This document shows, one piece after another, positions 24,777 through 33,559 of a DNA stretch of 53,941 bases. Every line of letters begins with the position of its first letter. Within the stretch, counting starts at the first letter, position 1. Under the pieces are notes generated by a model. It made no database searches. It saw only the letters and a list, made by a program, of their open reading frames with translations, and was not told the DNA's origin. The position numbers were made by a program, and so were the translations under genes. The DNA is from Actinomadura violacea (lineage in GTDB: Bacteria; Actinomycetota; Actinomycetes; Streptosporangiales; Streptosporangiaceae), in assembly GCF_017573465.1 (NCBI RefSeq), contig NZ_JAGEPF010000054.1, positions 1-53,941 of the forward strand, read 5' to 3'.

Positions 24777-24947
24777 GTGGACATCGGTGGGTTGCACTTC
24801 ACCTTCGGCAACGTCGCCATCTTCGCGGTCGCGGCGTTCCTGCTCGCCGGCGTCTACAGCTTCGTCAAGCAGGGCCTGAAGGTCGCGGCGCTGATCGTGC
24901 TGTGCCTGGCGGGGCTGGCGTTCGCCGGGGGAGTGATGTGGCTGTGA
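24777..24947 (+). CDS. 56-aa membrane protein inside the his operon
   Basis: A short frame from GTG (two bases after the hisB stop) to a TGA that overlaps the hisH GTG. Two hydrophobic stretches (about 12-27 and 34-55) suggest a small one- or two-helix membrane protein; VDIGGLHFTFGNVAIF is the N-terminus. Its exact fit between hisB and hisH, with AGGGAG about ten bases before the start and a coupled stop, argues that it is real. I cannot assign a function. Confidence 0.7.
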   Translation: MDIGGLHFTFGNVAIFAVAAFLLAGVYSFVKQGLKVAALIVLCLAGLAFAGGVMWL

Positions 24948-25582
24948 GCCCGAACGTGGTCGTGCTCGACTACGGGTCGGGCAACCTGCGCTCGGCCGAG
25001 CGCGCCGTCGCCCGCGCGGGCGCGGACGTGACCGTCACCGCCGACTGGGACGCCGCGCTCGCCGCCGACGGCCTGGTCGTCCCGGGCGTCGGCGCGTTCG
25101 CGGCCTGCATGAAGGGGCTGCGGGAGGTGCGCGGCGAGCAGATCATCGGCCGCCGCCTCGCGGGGGGCCTGCCGGTCCTCGGCATCTGCGTCGGCATGCA
25201 GATCCTGTTCTCCAAGGGCATCGAGCACGGCGTCACCACCGAGGGCTGCGACGAGTGGCCCGGCACGGTCGACGGGCTCGAAGCGCCGGTCGTCCCGCAC
25301 ATGGGCTGGAACACCGTGGACGTCCCGGACGGGTCCGTCCTGTTCCGGGGGCTCCAGGACGCGCGGTTCTACTTCGTCCACTCCTACGCGGCGCGCCGCT
25401 GGGAGCTGGCGCCCGACCCGACCGGCACGATCGAGCCGCCGCTGGTCACCTGGGCCGAGCACGGCGACCGGTTCGTCGCGGCGGTCGAGAACGGCCCGCT
25501 GTGCGCGACCCAGTTCCATCCGGAGAAATCCGGCGACGCGGGGGCGCTGCTCCTGCGCAACTGGCTGTCCACCCTCTCCTGA
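24944..25582 (+). CDS. hisH: Imidazole glycerol phosphate synthase, glutaminase subunit
   Basis: 212 residues, class I glutamine amidotransferase. The nucleophile Cys is in LGICVGMQILF (about 83) and the His/Glu pair in TQFHPEKSG (about 190-196). It supplies ammonia to HisF. The GTG chosen gives VSPNVVVLDYGSGN, the usual beginning, with GGGGAG upstream; it overlaps the stop of the 56-aa ORF by three bases. Confidence 0.97.
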   Translation: MSPNVVVLDYGSGNLRSAERAVARAGADVTVTADWDAALAADGLVVPGVGAFAACMKGLREVRGEQIIGRRLAGGLPVLGICVGMQILFSKGIEHGVTTEGCDEWPGTVDGLEAPVVPHMGWNTVDVPDGSVLFRGLQDARFYFVHSYAARRWELAPDPTGTIEPPLVTWAEHGDRFVAAVENGPLCATQFHPEKSGDAGALLLRNWLSTLS

Positions 25583-25604
25583 CCTGTATCGATGGGGTTT
25601 CCGC

Positions 25605-26324
25605 ATGACTCTGACGCTCCTTCCCGCCGTTGACGTCGCCGACGGCCGGGCGGTCCGCCTGGTGCAGGGCGAGGCCGGCACCGAGACCTCCTACGGCGCG
25701 CCCCTCGAGGCCGCGCTGGCCTGGCAGGACGCGGGTGCGGAGTGGATCCATCTGGTCGACCTGGACGCCGCGTTCGGGCGCGGGTCCAACCGGGAGCTGC
25801 TCGCCGAGGTGACCGGGCGGCTGGACGTGAAGGTGGAGCTGTCGGGCGGCATCCGCGACGACGCGTCGCTGGAGGCGGCGCTGTCGACCGGCTGCGCGCG
25901 GGTGAACATCGGCACCGCCGCGCTGGAGGATCCGGACTGGTGCCGCAAGATCATCGCTTCGCACGGCGACAAGATCGCGGTCGGCCTGGACGTGCGCGGC
26001 ACCACGCTCGCCGCGCGCGGCTGGACGCGCGAGGGCGGCGACCTGTGGGAGGTCCTCGCCCGGCTGGAGGCCGACGGCTGCCCCCGCTACGTCGTCACCG
26101 ACGTCACCAAGGACGGCACGCTCCGCGGCCCCAACACCGAGCTGCTGCGCGAGGTGTGCTCGCGCACCGACAAGCCCGTCGTGGCGTCCGGCGGCGTCTC
26201 CTCCCTCGACGACCTGCGCGAACTCGCCAAGCTCGTCGAGGTGGGCGTCGAGGGCGCGATCGTCGGCAAGGCGCTGTACGCGCAGGCGTTCACGCTGGAA
26301 GAAGCCCTGGAGGCGGTGAAGTGA
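25605..26324 (+). CDS. priA: Bifunctional HisA/TrpF isomerase PriA
   Basis: 239-residue TIM barrel. The paired catalytic aspartates are in LLPAVDVADG and VVTDVTKDG; phosphate loops are SGGIRDD and ASGGVSS. The ARGWTREGGDLW segment keeps the Arg and Trp that, in M. tuberculosis PriA, allow the barrel to act on both ProFAR (His) and PRA (Trp). Together with the absence of trpF beside trpCBA this supports a dual role. A 22-bp gap separates it from hisH; its stop overlaps hisF. Confidence 0.93.
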   Translation: MTLTLLPAVDVADGRAVRLVQGEAGTETSYGAPLEAALAWQDAGAEWIHLVDLDAAFGRGSNRELLAEVTGRLDVKVELSGGIRDDASLEAALSTGCARVNIGTAALEDPDWCRKIIASHGDKIAVGLDVRGTTLAARGWTREGGDLWEVLARLEADGCPRYVVTDVTKDGTLRGPNTELLREVCSRTDKPVVASGGVSSLDDLRELAKLVEVGVEGAIVGKALYAQAFTLEEALEAVK

Positions 26325-27097
26325 CCGTCGCCGTACGGGTCATCCCGTGCCTGGACGTGGACGCCGGGCGCGTGGTCAAGGGCGTCAACTTCCAGAACCT
26401 GCGGGACGCCGGCGACCCCGTCGAGCTGGCCCGCCGCTACGACGCCGAAGGCGCCGACGAGCTGACGTTCCTGGACATCACCGCGTCCAGCGGCGATCGC
26501 TCCACCACCTATGACGTGGTGCGCCGCACCGCCGAGCAGGTGTTCATCCCGCTGACGGTCGGCGGCGGCGTCCGCACCGTCGAGGACGTCGACCGGCTGC
26601 TGCGCGCGGGCGCCGACAAGGTGTCGATCAACACCGCGGCGATCGCGCGTCCGGAGTTCCTGCGCGAGGCCGCGCACCGCTTCGGGTCGCAGTGCGTCGT
26701 GCTGTCCGTCGACGCCCGCCGCGCCGTGCTTCCGAACGGGCAGGGCACCGAGTCCGGGTTCGAGGTCACCACGCATGGCGGCCGCAAGGGCACCGGCATC
26801 GACGCCGTCGAGTGGGCGCGGCGCGGCCAGGAGCTCGGCGTCGGCGAGATCCTGCTGAACTCGATGGACGCCGACGGCACCAAGGCCGGCTTCGACCTGG
26901 ACATGCTGCGCCGCGTCCGCGCGGCCGTCACCGTGCCCGTCATCGCCAGCGGCGGCGCGGGCGCCGTCGGGCACTTCGCCCCGGCCGTGGCCGCAGGCGC
27001 CGACGCGGTGCTCGCCGCCAGCGTCTTCCACTTCGGCGAGATGACGATCTCCGAGGTGAAGGACGCGCTGCGCGCCGCGGGCGAGCCCGTCCGCTGA
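26321..27097 (+). CDS. hisF: Imidazole glycerol phosphate synthase, cyclase subunit
   Basis: 258-residue TIM barrel; IPCLDVDAGRVVKGVNF contains the first catalytic Asp and LSVDARR the second; VGGGVRT, NTAAI and ASGGAGA form the phosphate-binding loops. With HisH it makes imidazole glycerol phosphate and AICAR. The GTG overlaps the priA stop by four bases. It closes the first his block; hisI lies 15.7 kb further on. Confidence 0.97.
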   Translation: MTVAVRVIPCLDVDAGRVVKGVNFQNLRDAGDPVELARRYDAEGADELTFLDITASSGDRSTTYDVVRRTAEQVFIPLTVGGGVRTVEDVDRLLRAGADKVSINTAAIARPEFLREAAHRFGSQCVVLSVDARRAVLPNGQGTESGFEVTTHGGRKGTGIDAVEWARRGQELGVGEILLNSMDADGTKAGFDLDMLRRVRAAVTVPVIASGGAGAVGHFAPAVAAGADAVLAASVFHFGEMTISEVKDALRAAGEPVR

Positions 27098-27169
27098 CCC
27101 GGCGTCCGCCGATCCGCCCCCCGCCGATCCGCCTCCGCTGATCCACCCCCCGCCCCGAGAAGGACCCCC

Positions 27170-28030
27170 GTGACAGCCTCACCCCGCTGCGCCCTCGCCA
27201 CCTGCTCCTGGCTGCCCGAGGGCAGCGACGACGCGCGCATGCTCGCCGCCGCCCTCGCCGGCCTCGGCGTCGCCGCCGACATCGCCGTCTGGGACGACCC
27301 GGCCGTCGACTGGTCCCGCTACGACCTCGTCGTCGTCCGCTCCCCCTGGGACTACACCGACCGGCGCGAGGCGTTCGTCGCCTGGGCGCAGGGCCTGCCG
27401 CGCGTCCTCAACGCGGCGGACGTGCTGCGCTGGAACAGCGACAAGCGCTACCTGCGCGACCTGGAGGCCGCGGGCCTGCCCGTCGTCCCGACCCGCTGGG
27501 ACCCCGACGACATCCCCGCCGACTGGCCCGAGTACGTGCTGAAGCCGTCGGTCTCGTCCGGCTCCCGCGACACCGCCCGCTGGGGCCCCGGCGAGGAGGA
27601 CGCCGCCCGCGCCCACCTGCGCGACCTCCGCGACGCCGGCCGCACCGTGATGCTCCAGCCGTACCTGGGGGCCGTCGACACCGCGGGCGAGGCCGCCCTG
27701 GTGTTCATCGGCGGCGAGTACAGCCACGCCGGCCGCAAGGCGCGCGTCCTCAACCCCGGCGCGGGCATCGAGGGCCTCACCGGCCTCGGCGAGACCCGCG
27801 GCAAGGTCACCGCCACCACCGCGACCGACGCCGAACTGGACCTCGCGCACCGCGTCCTCGCCGCCGTCCCGGGCGGCGGCGACCTCCTCTACGCCCGCGT
27901 CGACCTGGTCCCCGGCCCGGCCGGCGCGCCGGTGCTGATCGAGCTCGAACTCATCGAGCCCGCCCTCTACCTCGAACTCGCCCCCGGCAGCGAGGCCCGC
28001 TTCGCCAAGGTGGTCGCCGACCGGCTCTGA
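27170..28030 (+). CDS. ATP-grasp (RimK/GshB-like) protein
   Basis: 286 residues. N-terminal pre-ATP-grasp part with VVVRSPWDYTDRREAFVAW, then an ATP-grasp core with EYVLKPSVSSGSRDTARW (ATP lysine about 124) and a metal-binding C-terminal portion, YARVDLVPGPAGAPVLIELE followed by IEPALYLE. It is close to the glutathione-synthetase-like ATP-grasp proteins of Actinobacteria that join a carboxylate to an amine or thiol; substrates are unknown. It lies 72 bp after hisF behind a short run of CCGATCCGCC-type repeats; AGAAGGA precedes the GTG. Confidence 0.82.
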   Translation: MTASPRCALATCSWLPEGSDDARMLAAALAGLGVAADIAVWDDPAVDWSRYDLVVVRSPWDYTDRREAFVAWAQGLPRVLNAADVLRWNSDKRYLRDLEAAGLPVVPTRWDPDDIPADWPEYVLKPSVSSGSRDTARWGPGEEDAARAHLRDLRDAGRTVMLQPYLGAVDTAGEAALVFIGGEYSHAGRKARVLNPGAGIEGLTGLGETRGKVTATTATDAELDLAHRVLAAVPGGGDLLYARVDLVPGPAGAPVLIELELIEPALYLELAPGSEARFAKVVADRL

Positions 28031-28034
28031 CGCC

Positions 28035-29738
28035 CTAGGCGGGGTCCTCGCCGGGGGCCGGGGTGACGGCCTCGGGGGACGCGGCGGCGACCGGGAGGAC
28101 GATCGCGGACGGGTGGTCCGGATCGTGGAAGACCTCCTGGTCGGCCGGGACCATGCGGCGGGCGGTGGCGAGCGGCTCGCCGGTGCCGGGGTTCGCGGCG
28201 ACCTTCGGGTGCGCGCCGCTGGCCACGTGCACGCGGACGCGGTGGCCGCGCGCGAACCGGTGCCCCGTCGGCCACAGGTCGACCGCGATGCGGCGGACGC
28301 CGGACGTGCCGACCGGCTTCTCGGCGAACGCCGGGAGCCGCAGGCCGCCCTCGCAGACGTTGCGGGACGTCCCGTCCGGCGCGACGTCGCAGAGCCGGAC
28401 GACGAAGTCGGTGTGCTCGCGGTCGGAGCGGACGAACAGGTCGGCGCCGACCGGGCCGATCACGTCGAGCGGCTCGGCGAGCGGCGGCGAGGTGAACACC
28501 AGCACGTCCGGGCGGCGCTCCAGCGGCCGGTTGTCGACGGGGCGGGAGCTGCCGAGCAGGGTCGGCCCGCCGAGCGCGGGCGTGGGACGGGCCGGGTCGA
28601 ACCGGTAGGCGCTGGGGGAGGACGGGCGGGGGCCGCCGGTGCCGAGGCCGCCGCCGGGGTGCAGGTGCCAGCGCTCCTGCCGCATGCCGGGCGGCGGCCA
28701 GTCGTTGTAGTGCCGCCATTCGCGGGCGCCGGTGACGTACAGCCGGACGGGCTCGGCGCGCAGCCCGGACGGGTCGCCGCGCAGGTGCGCGCGGAACCAG
28801 GCGAGCGTCTCGCGGAACGACACGAGGCCGTGCCGGGCGTCGGTGTGCCACCAGGGGCCGATGGTGAGGTAGGGCCGGTGCCCGGCGGAGCGCAGCGCCA
28901 GGTAGTCCTTGAGCTCCCAGGGCAGGAACACGTCGTACCAGCCGCCGAGCAGCGTCGCGGGCGCCTCGACCTGCCCGACGGTGCCGCTGAAGTCGCGGCC
29001 GTCCCAGTAGCCCGCGTCCGTGCCGTGGTTGGTGAGCAGGTCCTGGTAGAAGCGCATCTGCTCGCCGCCGGTCGCCACGTCCAGCTCGCCGAGGGGCAGG
29101 CCGGAGCGGGCGGCGCGGACGGCGCGGCGGCGCGACAGCAGCGTCGCGGTGAGCAGCCCGAGCGGCTGCTGCTGCCGGTGGGTGAGGTCGGTCCAGGTGA
29201 GCGTGGACTCCAGCGCGAACGACCCGCCGACGTAGGCGGCGTCCCGGAACGACGACGCGGTGATCTGCAGCGACATCGCCTTCAGCTCCGGGCCGGCCTC
29301 GGCGGCGATCGCCCAGGCGGAGTAGCCGAGGTAGCTGGCGCCGTAGGTCGCGAACGTCCCGCCGAACCACGGCTGCTCCTTCAGCCACGCGACGGTGGCG
29401 AGGCCGTCGTCGCGTTCGCTGCCGAGCGGGTCGAACTCGCCTCCGGACCCGAAGGTCCCGCGCGCGCTCTGGACGACCAGCTGGAACCCGAACGGGACGA
29501 ACGGCAGGCCGTTCGCCAGTGCGGCGGGACCGCGCCGCCCGTAGGGCGTGCGGACCAGGATGGTGGGCGGCCGCGGCACGCCCACCGGGACGTACCGGTC
29601 GGCGAGCAGCGTCACGCCGTCCGGCATGGTCACCGGCAGGTCCCGCTCGACCGTGTAGCGCGGCAGCGGCGCGCGGGGCAGCCCGCGCGGGCGGCGCACC
29701 CGGATCGGCGGGCCGGGCAGGCGGTCCCTGAGGGCCAT
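28035..29738 (-). CDS. CocE/NonD-family hydrolase (X-Pro dipeptidyl-peptidase-like)
   Basis: 567 residues. The alpha/beta-hydrolase core starts with MPDGVTLLADRYVP; the nucleophile Ser is in GASYLGYSAWA (about 160). A helical cap and the C-terminal jelly-roll typical of X-Pro dipeptidyl-peptidase/cocaine-esterase proteins follow (LDVIGPVGADLFVRSDREHTDFVVRL region, in part, and the DLWPTGHRF motif). No signal peptide is evident. The ATG 29738 has GGAGG five bases upstream; the longer open frame crosses a likely promoter. Substrate unknown, an ester or acyl amide. Confidence 0.88.
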   Translation of the reverse strand: MALRDRLPGPPIRVRRPRGLPRAPLPRYTVERDLPVTMPDGVTLLADRYVPVGVPRPPTILVRTPYGRRGPAALANGLPFVPFGFQLVVQSARGTFGSGGEFDPLGSERDDGLATVAWLKEQPWFGGTFATYGASYLGYSAWAIAAEAGPELKAMSLQITASSFRDAAYVGGSFALESTLTWTDLTHRQQQPLGLLTATLLSRRRAVRAARSGLPLGELDVATGGEQMRFYQDLLTNHGTDAGYWDGRDFSGTVGQVEAPATLLGGWYDVFLPWELKDYLALRSAGHRPYLTIGPWWHTDARHGLVSFRETLAWFRAHLRGDPSGLRAEPVRLYVTGAREWRHYNDWPPPGMRQERWHLHPGGGLGTGGPRPSSPSAYRFDPARPTPALGGPTLLGSSRPVDNRPLERRPDVLVFTSPPLAEPLDVIGPVGADLFVRSDREHTDFVVRLCDVAPDGTSRNVCEGGLRLPAFAEKPVGTSGVRRIAVDLWPTGHRFARGHRVRVHVASGAHPKVAANPGTGEPLATARRMVPADQEVFHDPDHPSAIVLPVAAASPEAVTPAPGEDPA

Positions 29739-29755
29739 GCCACCTCCAAGATTGC

Positions 29756-29767
29756 TACTACCTAGTA
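29756..29767. promoter_or_regulatory. Candidate operator TACTA-CC-TAGTA before the CocE-type gene
   Basis: An inverted repeat with 5-bp arms sits 17 bases upstream of the CocE start, in a locally AT-rich patch unlike its surroundings. It resembles small repressor operators; no regulator gene is adjacent. Confidence 0.35.
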
Positions 29768-29887
29768 AGGTAACCGCTCGCGACCGGACGACACCTCCGC
29801 GCCCTCGCGAAGTCCCTGACGTGCGGGTCCATGGTCTGGGATCGTGGCGGCACGACACGGTGGCGTTTTCGGATCGGGGGGACCGGG

Positions 29888-30508
29888 ATGTGGCCGCGAG
29901 TGAACGTTCCGGACGGGCCGGCGCCGCCCGTACCGTCCTGCGGCCCGCCGCCCGTCCGGCCCGCCGCGGGCTGGTACGCGGTGCCGGTCGCGCTGGTCGT
30001 GCTGGCCGCCGCGGGCCTGCTCACCGCGCTGGCGCTGACCCGCGACGACGCCGGCGCCGCCGCCGGGCCCGCCGTGACCGGCGACGCGGCGGCCGGGCTC
30101 CCGGTCCGGCTGGAGGAGGGCCGCACGTACTTCCTCTACGTGCGGCGGGACGGGTCGACGCCGTTCGGGTGCGCCGTCGTTCACGACGGCAGGCGCAGCC
30201 CCGTCCGGCTGACCCGCAAGGACTCCTGGAGCGCCGACGAGCGCCCGGGCCGCCGCTACACCGCCTCGCTGACGGCGCCGGTGTCCGGGGCGGCCGTGCT
30301 GACCTGCCGGGGCACCGACGGGCCGCTGCTGATGGCGCCGGACGGCACCGCCGACTTCTACGTCGGCCTGGCGTTCCTCGGGGCCCTCGCCGCCTGCGTG
30401 GCCGCCGCGGCCGGGTTCGTCCTCACCCTGACCCGGCGCAGCCGCGCCGACCAGCGGGCGCGGCTCGGCGCCGCGGGACGGGACCGCCGCCCCGCGGTGC
30501 CGAGCTGA
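29888..30508 (+). CDS. Predicted two-helix membrane protein
   Basis: 206 residues, not recognised. A Pro-rich cytoplasmic start leads to a first membrane helix (about 28-50, GWYAVPVALVVLAAAGLLTA in part), an extracytoplasmic domain (about 52-158) with two cysteines (GCAVV and LTCRG) and a second helix (about 160-183) followed by a basic tail. ATG 29888 gives a better start than the upstream in-frame ATG because GGGGGGA lies close by. The two Cys may form a disulfide, which would fit an extracytoplasmic domain. Confidence 0.65.
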   Translation: MWPRVNVPDGPAPPVPSCGPPPVRPAAGWYAVPVALVVLAAAGLLTALALTRDDAGAAAGPAVTGDAAAGLPVRLEEGRTYFLYVRRDGSTPFGCAVVHDGRRSPVRLTRKDSWSADERPGRRYTASLTAPVSGAAVLTCRGTDGPLLMAPDGTADFYVGLAFLGALAACVAAAAGFVLTLTRRSRADQRARLGAAGRDRRPAVPS

Positions 30509-30524
30509 GACCGTCAGGCGCGGG

Positions 30525-31679
30525 TCAGCAGGCGTAGCCGGCGTCGCGGGCGAGGTGGCGGCCGATCACCATCCGCTGGACCTGGTTGGCGCCCTCGAAG
30601 ATCTGCATGACCTTCGCCTCCCGCATGTACCGTTCCACCGGGTGGTCGCGGGTGTAGCCCGCGCCGCCGAGCACCTGCACCGCGTCCGCCGTCACCTTCA
30701 TCGCCGCGTCGGTCGCGGCGAGCTTGGCGATCGACGCCTGCCGCGCGAACGGCAGCCCCCGGTCCTTGCGGCGGGCGGCCTCCAGGTACCCGGCACGGGC
30801 CGTCTCCACGGCGGCGGCCATGTCGGCCAGCAGGAACGCGATCCCCTGGTTGGCGATCACCGGGCGGCCGAACTGGCCGCGCCGCGCCGCGTACCGGACG
30901 GCGTGGTCCAGCGCGCCCTGCGCGAGGCCGACGGCGCACGCGGCGATGCCGAGCCGCCCCGCCTCCAGCGCCGCCGCCGCGATCGGGTAGCCGCAGCCCT
31001 CGTCGGAGATCCGCCAGTCGACCGGCACCCACGCGCCGTCGAAGTGCAGCCGCGCCGTCGTGGACGCGGTGAGCGCCATCTTGCGCTCCGGCGCCCCGAA
31101 CGCCAGGCCGTCCATGCGCCCCTCGATGAGGAAGCAGGTGAGGCCGCCCGGGCCGCCGGCGGTGCGGGCGAACAGCACGTAGAAGTCGGCCTCGCCGCCG
31201 TGCGTGATCCAGGTCTTGGTGCCGGTGATCCGGTAGCCGTCGCCGTCCGGGACGGCGAGGGTGCTGAGGTCCGCCGCGTCCGGCCCGGCGTGCTCCTCCG
31301 CCAGCGCGTACCCGCCGAGCAGGTCGCCCTCCAGCAGCTCCGGCAGCTGCTTGCGCTGCACGTCGGTGCCGCAGGCGTACAGCGGGAAGCACGACAGCGT
31401 GTGCACGCCGACCCCCACCGCGACCGACGCCCACACCGCCGCGATCTCCTCCAGCACCTGGAGGTACACCTCGTACGGCTGTCCGCCGCCGCCGAGGTCG
31501 GGCGGGTAGGGCAGGCCGAGCAGCCCGGCGCGGCCCAGCATCCGGAAGATCTCGCGCGGGAACAGGCCGGCCTCCTCCGCGGGCGCGGCGCGCGGCGCCA
31601 GCTCGCGGCGGGCCAGGTCGCGGGCGAGCGCGACGACGTCCGCCGCCTCGGGCGAGGGGAGCATGCGATCTGCGGGCAT
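30525..31679 (-). CDS. Acyl-CoA dehydrogenase family protein
   Basis: 384 residues, complete N-terminal helical, middle beta and C-terminal helical domains of the FAD-dependent acyl-CoA dehydrogenases. Signatures: YALAEEHAGPDAADL around 122 (FAD/substrate), TGTKTWITHGG around 150, QFGRPVIANQGIAFLLADM (in part), and MQIFEGANQVQRMVIGR near the C-terminus containing the catalytic-base Glu. Chain-length specificity cannot be told. ATG 31679 is preceded six bases away by CATGAT, suggesting a leaderless mRNA; ATG 31664 is an alternative. The ECF sigma gene starts divergently 132 bp away. Confidence 0.9.
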   Translation of the reverse strand: MPADRMLPSPEAADVVALARDLARRELAPRAAPAEEAGLFPREIFRMLGRAGLLGLPYPPDLGGGGQPYEVYLQVLEEIAAVWASVAVGVGVHTLSCFPLYACGTDVQRKQLPELLEGDLLGGYALAEEHAGPDAADLSTLAVPDGDGYRITGTKTWITHGGEADFYVLFARTAGGPGGLTCFLIEGRMDGLAFGAPERKMALTASTTARLHFDGAWVPVDWRISDEGCGYPIAAAALEAGRLGIAACAVGLAQGALDHAVRYAARRGQFGRPVIANQGIAFLLADMAAAVETARAGYLEAARRKDRGLPFARQASIAKLAATDAAMKVTADAVQVLGGAGYTRDHPVERYMREAKVMQIFEGANQVQRMVIGRHLARDAGYAC

Positions 31680-31755
31680 GCCCACATCATGGCTGATCAG
31701 AGCCCTGCGGGCGGGCAGAGCGGAAATGGTCTCCGCTTTGTTGGCATTGGTTCGG

Positions 31756-31780
31756 GGAACAAAAACGCCCGAGGGTGGTA
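31756..31780 (+). promoter_or_regulatory. Candidate ECF-sigma promoter (GGAAC-N17-GTA)
   Basis: GGAAC at 31756-31760 and GTA at 31778-31780, 17 nt apart, lie 31 bases before the ECF sigma gene. The layout matches the GGAAC/GTN type used by several actinobacterial ECF sigmas and suggests autoregulation. Confidence 0.45.
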
Positions 31781-31811
31781 AACCTTCCGGGCGCACGTTC
31801 GTCTCTGGTCC

Positions 31812-32351
31812 GTGACGCACCAGCAGACGACAGCCGCCATCGCGGTGCCGCTCCCGCGTCCCGGCGAGGGGTACGAGGAGCTGTTCACCGCCCACTTCTG
31901 GGGACTGGTCAGGCTCGCCTCCCTGCTCGGCGCCGACGACCCCGAGGACGTCGTGCAGGACGCCTTCGTCCGGCTGCACCGCAGGCGCCGCTTGCTGCGC
32001 GACCAGAACGCGGCGCTGGCCTACCTGCGGTCGAGCGTGTGCAACGCGGCCCGCAGCCGGCTGCGGCACCTGCGGATGGCGCGGCGCCGGCACGCCCAGC
32101 TCGCGCCGCCGCCGGACGCCGGGTCCGCCGAGCACGAGGTCGTCCGGGACGAGGCCGTCCGCGCCCTGCTCGCCGCGGTCGCGGACCTGCCGGGCCGGCA
32201 GCGGCAGGTGCTCGTGCTGCGCTACTGGCTCGACCTGAGCGAGCGCGAGACCGCCGAGACGCTGGGCATCGCCCCCGGCACGGTCAAGGCCCACACCGCC
32301 CGCGCCATCGCGGCGCTCGGCCGGCGGCTGAAGGACGAGGAGGAGCAGTGA
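31812..32351 (+). CDS. ECF RNA polymerase sigma factor, SigE-family type
   Basis: 179 residues. Region 2 (about 20-85: ELFTAHFWGLVRLASLLG, then PEDVVQDAFVRLHRR) and region 4 (about 115-170: LPGRQRQVLVLRYWLDLSE, ETAETLGIAPGTVKAHTARA) are both complete. It belongs to the SigE-type (TIGR02983-like) ECF group of Actinobacteria. GTG 31812 begins MTHQQTT; no ribosome site is obvious. The stop overlaps the start of a membrane protein (GTGA), the usual place for an anti-sigma or sensor partner. Confidence 0.9.
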   Translation: MTHQQTTAAIAVPLPRPGEGYEELFTAHFWGLVRLASLLGADDPEDVVQDAFVRLHRRRRLLRDQNAALAYLRSSVCNAARSRLRHLRMARRRHAQLAPPPDAGSAEHEVVRDEAVRALLAAVADLPGRQRQVLVLRYWLDLSERETAETLGIAPGTVKAHTARAIAALGRRLKDEEEQ

Positions 32352-33559
32352 ACGGCATCGAGGACAGGCTCAGGGACGCGTTCGGCGCGCAGGCGGACAC
32401 CGTCCGGCCGCATGCGGGCGCGCGCGCGGAGAACGCCCGTCGGGTCCGCCGGTCGACCGTCCGTCGGCGGGCGGCCGTGCCGGCGGGCGCCGTGGCCGCC
32501 GTCGCCGCGGTCGCCGCTGCGGCTGCGGTCCCGGGCGCTCTGCCGGGCGCGTCGCACCGGGACGGCCCGGACACCGCGGCGGGCGTCCGGTCACCGGGGA
32601 ACCTGGTGGACCCGTCGACGATCGTCACCATCCCCGCGACCGTGGCGGGCGGCGCCGCGTTCACCCCGGACGCGCTCGGGCCGGACGGCAGGGTCGCCGG
32701 GCGCACCGCCGACGGCCGCGTCTACACCGCCGGGCCGAAGGGCGGCCGGGCCGAGCCGCTCGGCGTCCGCGCGGAGGGCGGCGTCGCGGCCGGGAACGGC
32801 TTCGTCACCTGGATCGCGCCGGGCTCCTGGAAGCTCAGCTGCCGCACCACCGGGGGACGCACCGGCGTCATCGGCCCGCAGGGCGCCACGCCCGCCGACC
32901 CCGTCCTCACCGGCGGCGGCGCGGTCGTCGGCGACGACCCGATGAACCAGCCGTTCGTCGCCACCGGCTGCGGCGACACGGGCCGCACCGTCGACGGTCA
33001 CGGTAAGGGCGTGCTGGGGCGGGCCCTGGCGCTCGCGTATCCGACGCTGTTCGTCGCGGACACCTCCAACGACGACGTCGTCCGCGAGATCGACGTGCGC
33101 ACCGACGCGATCGTCCGGGAGCACCCGCTCCCGCCCGGGATCCGGCCGCTGAAGCTCACCGGCGCGCCCGACAAGGACGGCGCGCGGCGGTCCGTCCCCG
33201 GCACCGGCTCCGACCAGAAATGGCGCGCGGCGGCCAACGAGGACTACTTCGCCACGCTGGTGGACGGGCAACTGCGGATCGTCGCCAGGCACGGCTGGAA
33301 GAACGTCGCGGCCGGCCTCGGCCTCGGGAAGCCGCCCGCCGCGAAATCGGACCGCGGCGCGCTGCTCACCGCCGGCGACCACCTGATCGCCTACACGACC
33401 GGCGGCGTCTCCGGAGTGATCGACACCCGCCGGCTGGGCGACGGCCGCACGCCTCCCGGGGCGATCAGCGCGGTGGTCCTGAAGGGCCCGGCGCTGGCGG
33501 CGGGCGGCTGGCTGCTGTGGCGCGACGGCGCCGCCTACCGGCTCGGACACGTCCGATGA
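32348..33559 (+). CDS. Membrane-anchored protein cotranscribed with the ECF sigma factor
   Basis: 403 residues. A cytoplasmic N-terminus of about 43 residues (VNGIEDRLRDAFGAQADTVRP, in part) is followed by one hydrophobic segment (about 44-68) and a large extracytoplasmic part with repeated short beta segments (DGRVAGRTADGRVYTAGPKG, SNDDVVREIDVRT, VDGQLRIVARHG), suggesting a propeller-like fold. Two or three Cys occur in the middle (KLSCRTT, ATGCGDT). Being coupled to the sigma gene, it may be its anti-sigma or sensor; no zinc anti-sigma motif is visible, so this is inference from context. Confidence 0.72.
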   Translation: MNGIEDRLRDAFGAQADTVRPHAGARAENARRVRRSTVRRRAAVPAGAVAAVAAVAAAAAVPGALPGASHRDGPDTAAGVRSPGNLVDPSTIVTIPATVAGGAAFTPDALGPDGRVAGRTADGRVYTAGPKGGRAEPLGVRAEGGVAAGNGFVTWIAPGSWKLSCRTTGGRTGVIGPQGATPADPVLTGGGAVVGDDPMNQPFVATGCGDTGRTVDGHGKGVLGRALALAYPTLFVADTSNDDVVREIDVRTDAIVREHPLPPGIRPLKLTGAPDKDGARRSVPGTGSDQKWRAAANEDYFATLVDGQLRIVARHGWKNVAAGLGLGKPPAAKSDRGALLTAGDHLIAYTTGGVSGVIDTRRLGDGRTPPGAISAVVLKGPALAAGGWLLWRDGAAYRLGHVR

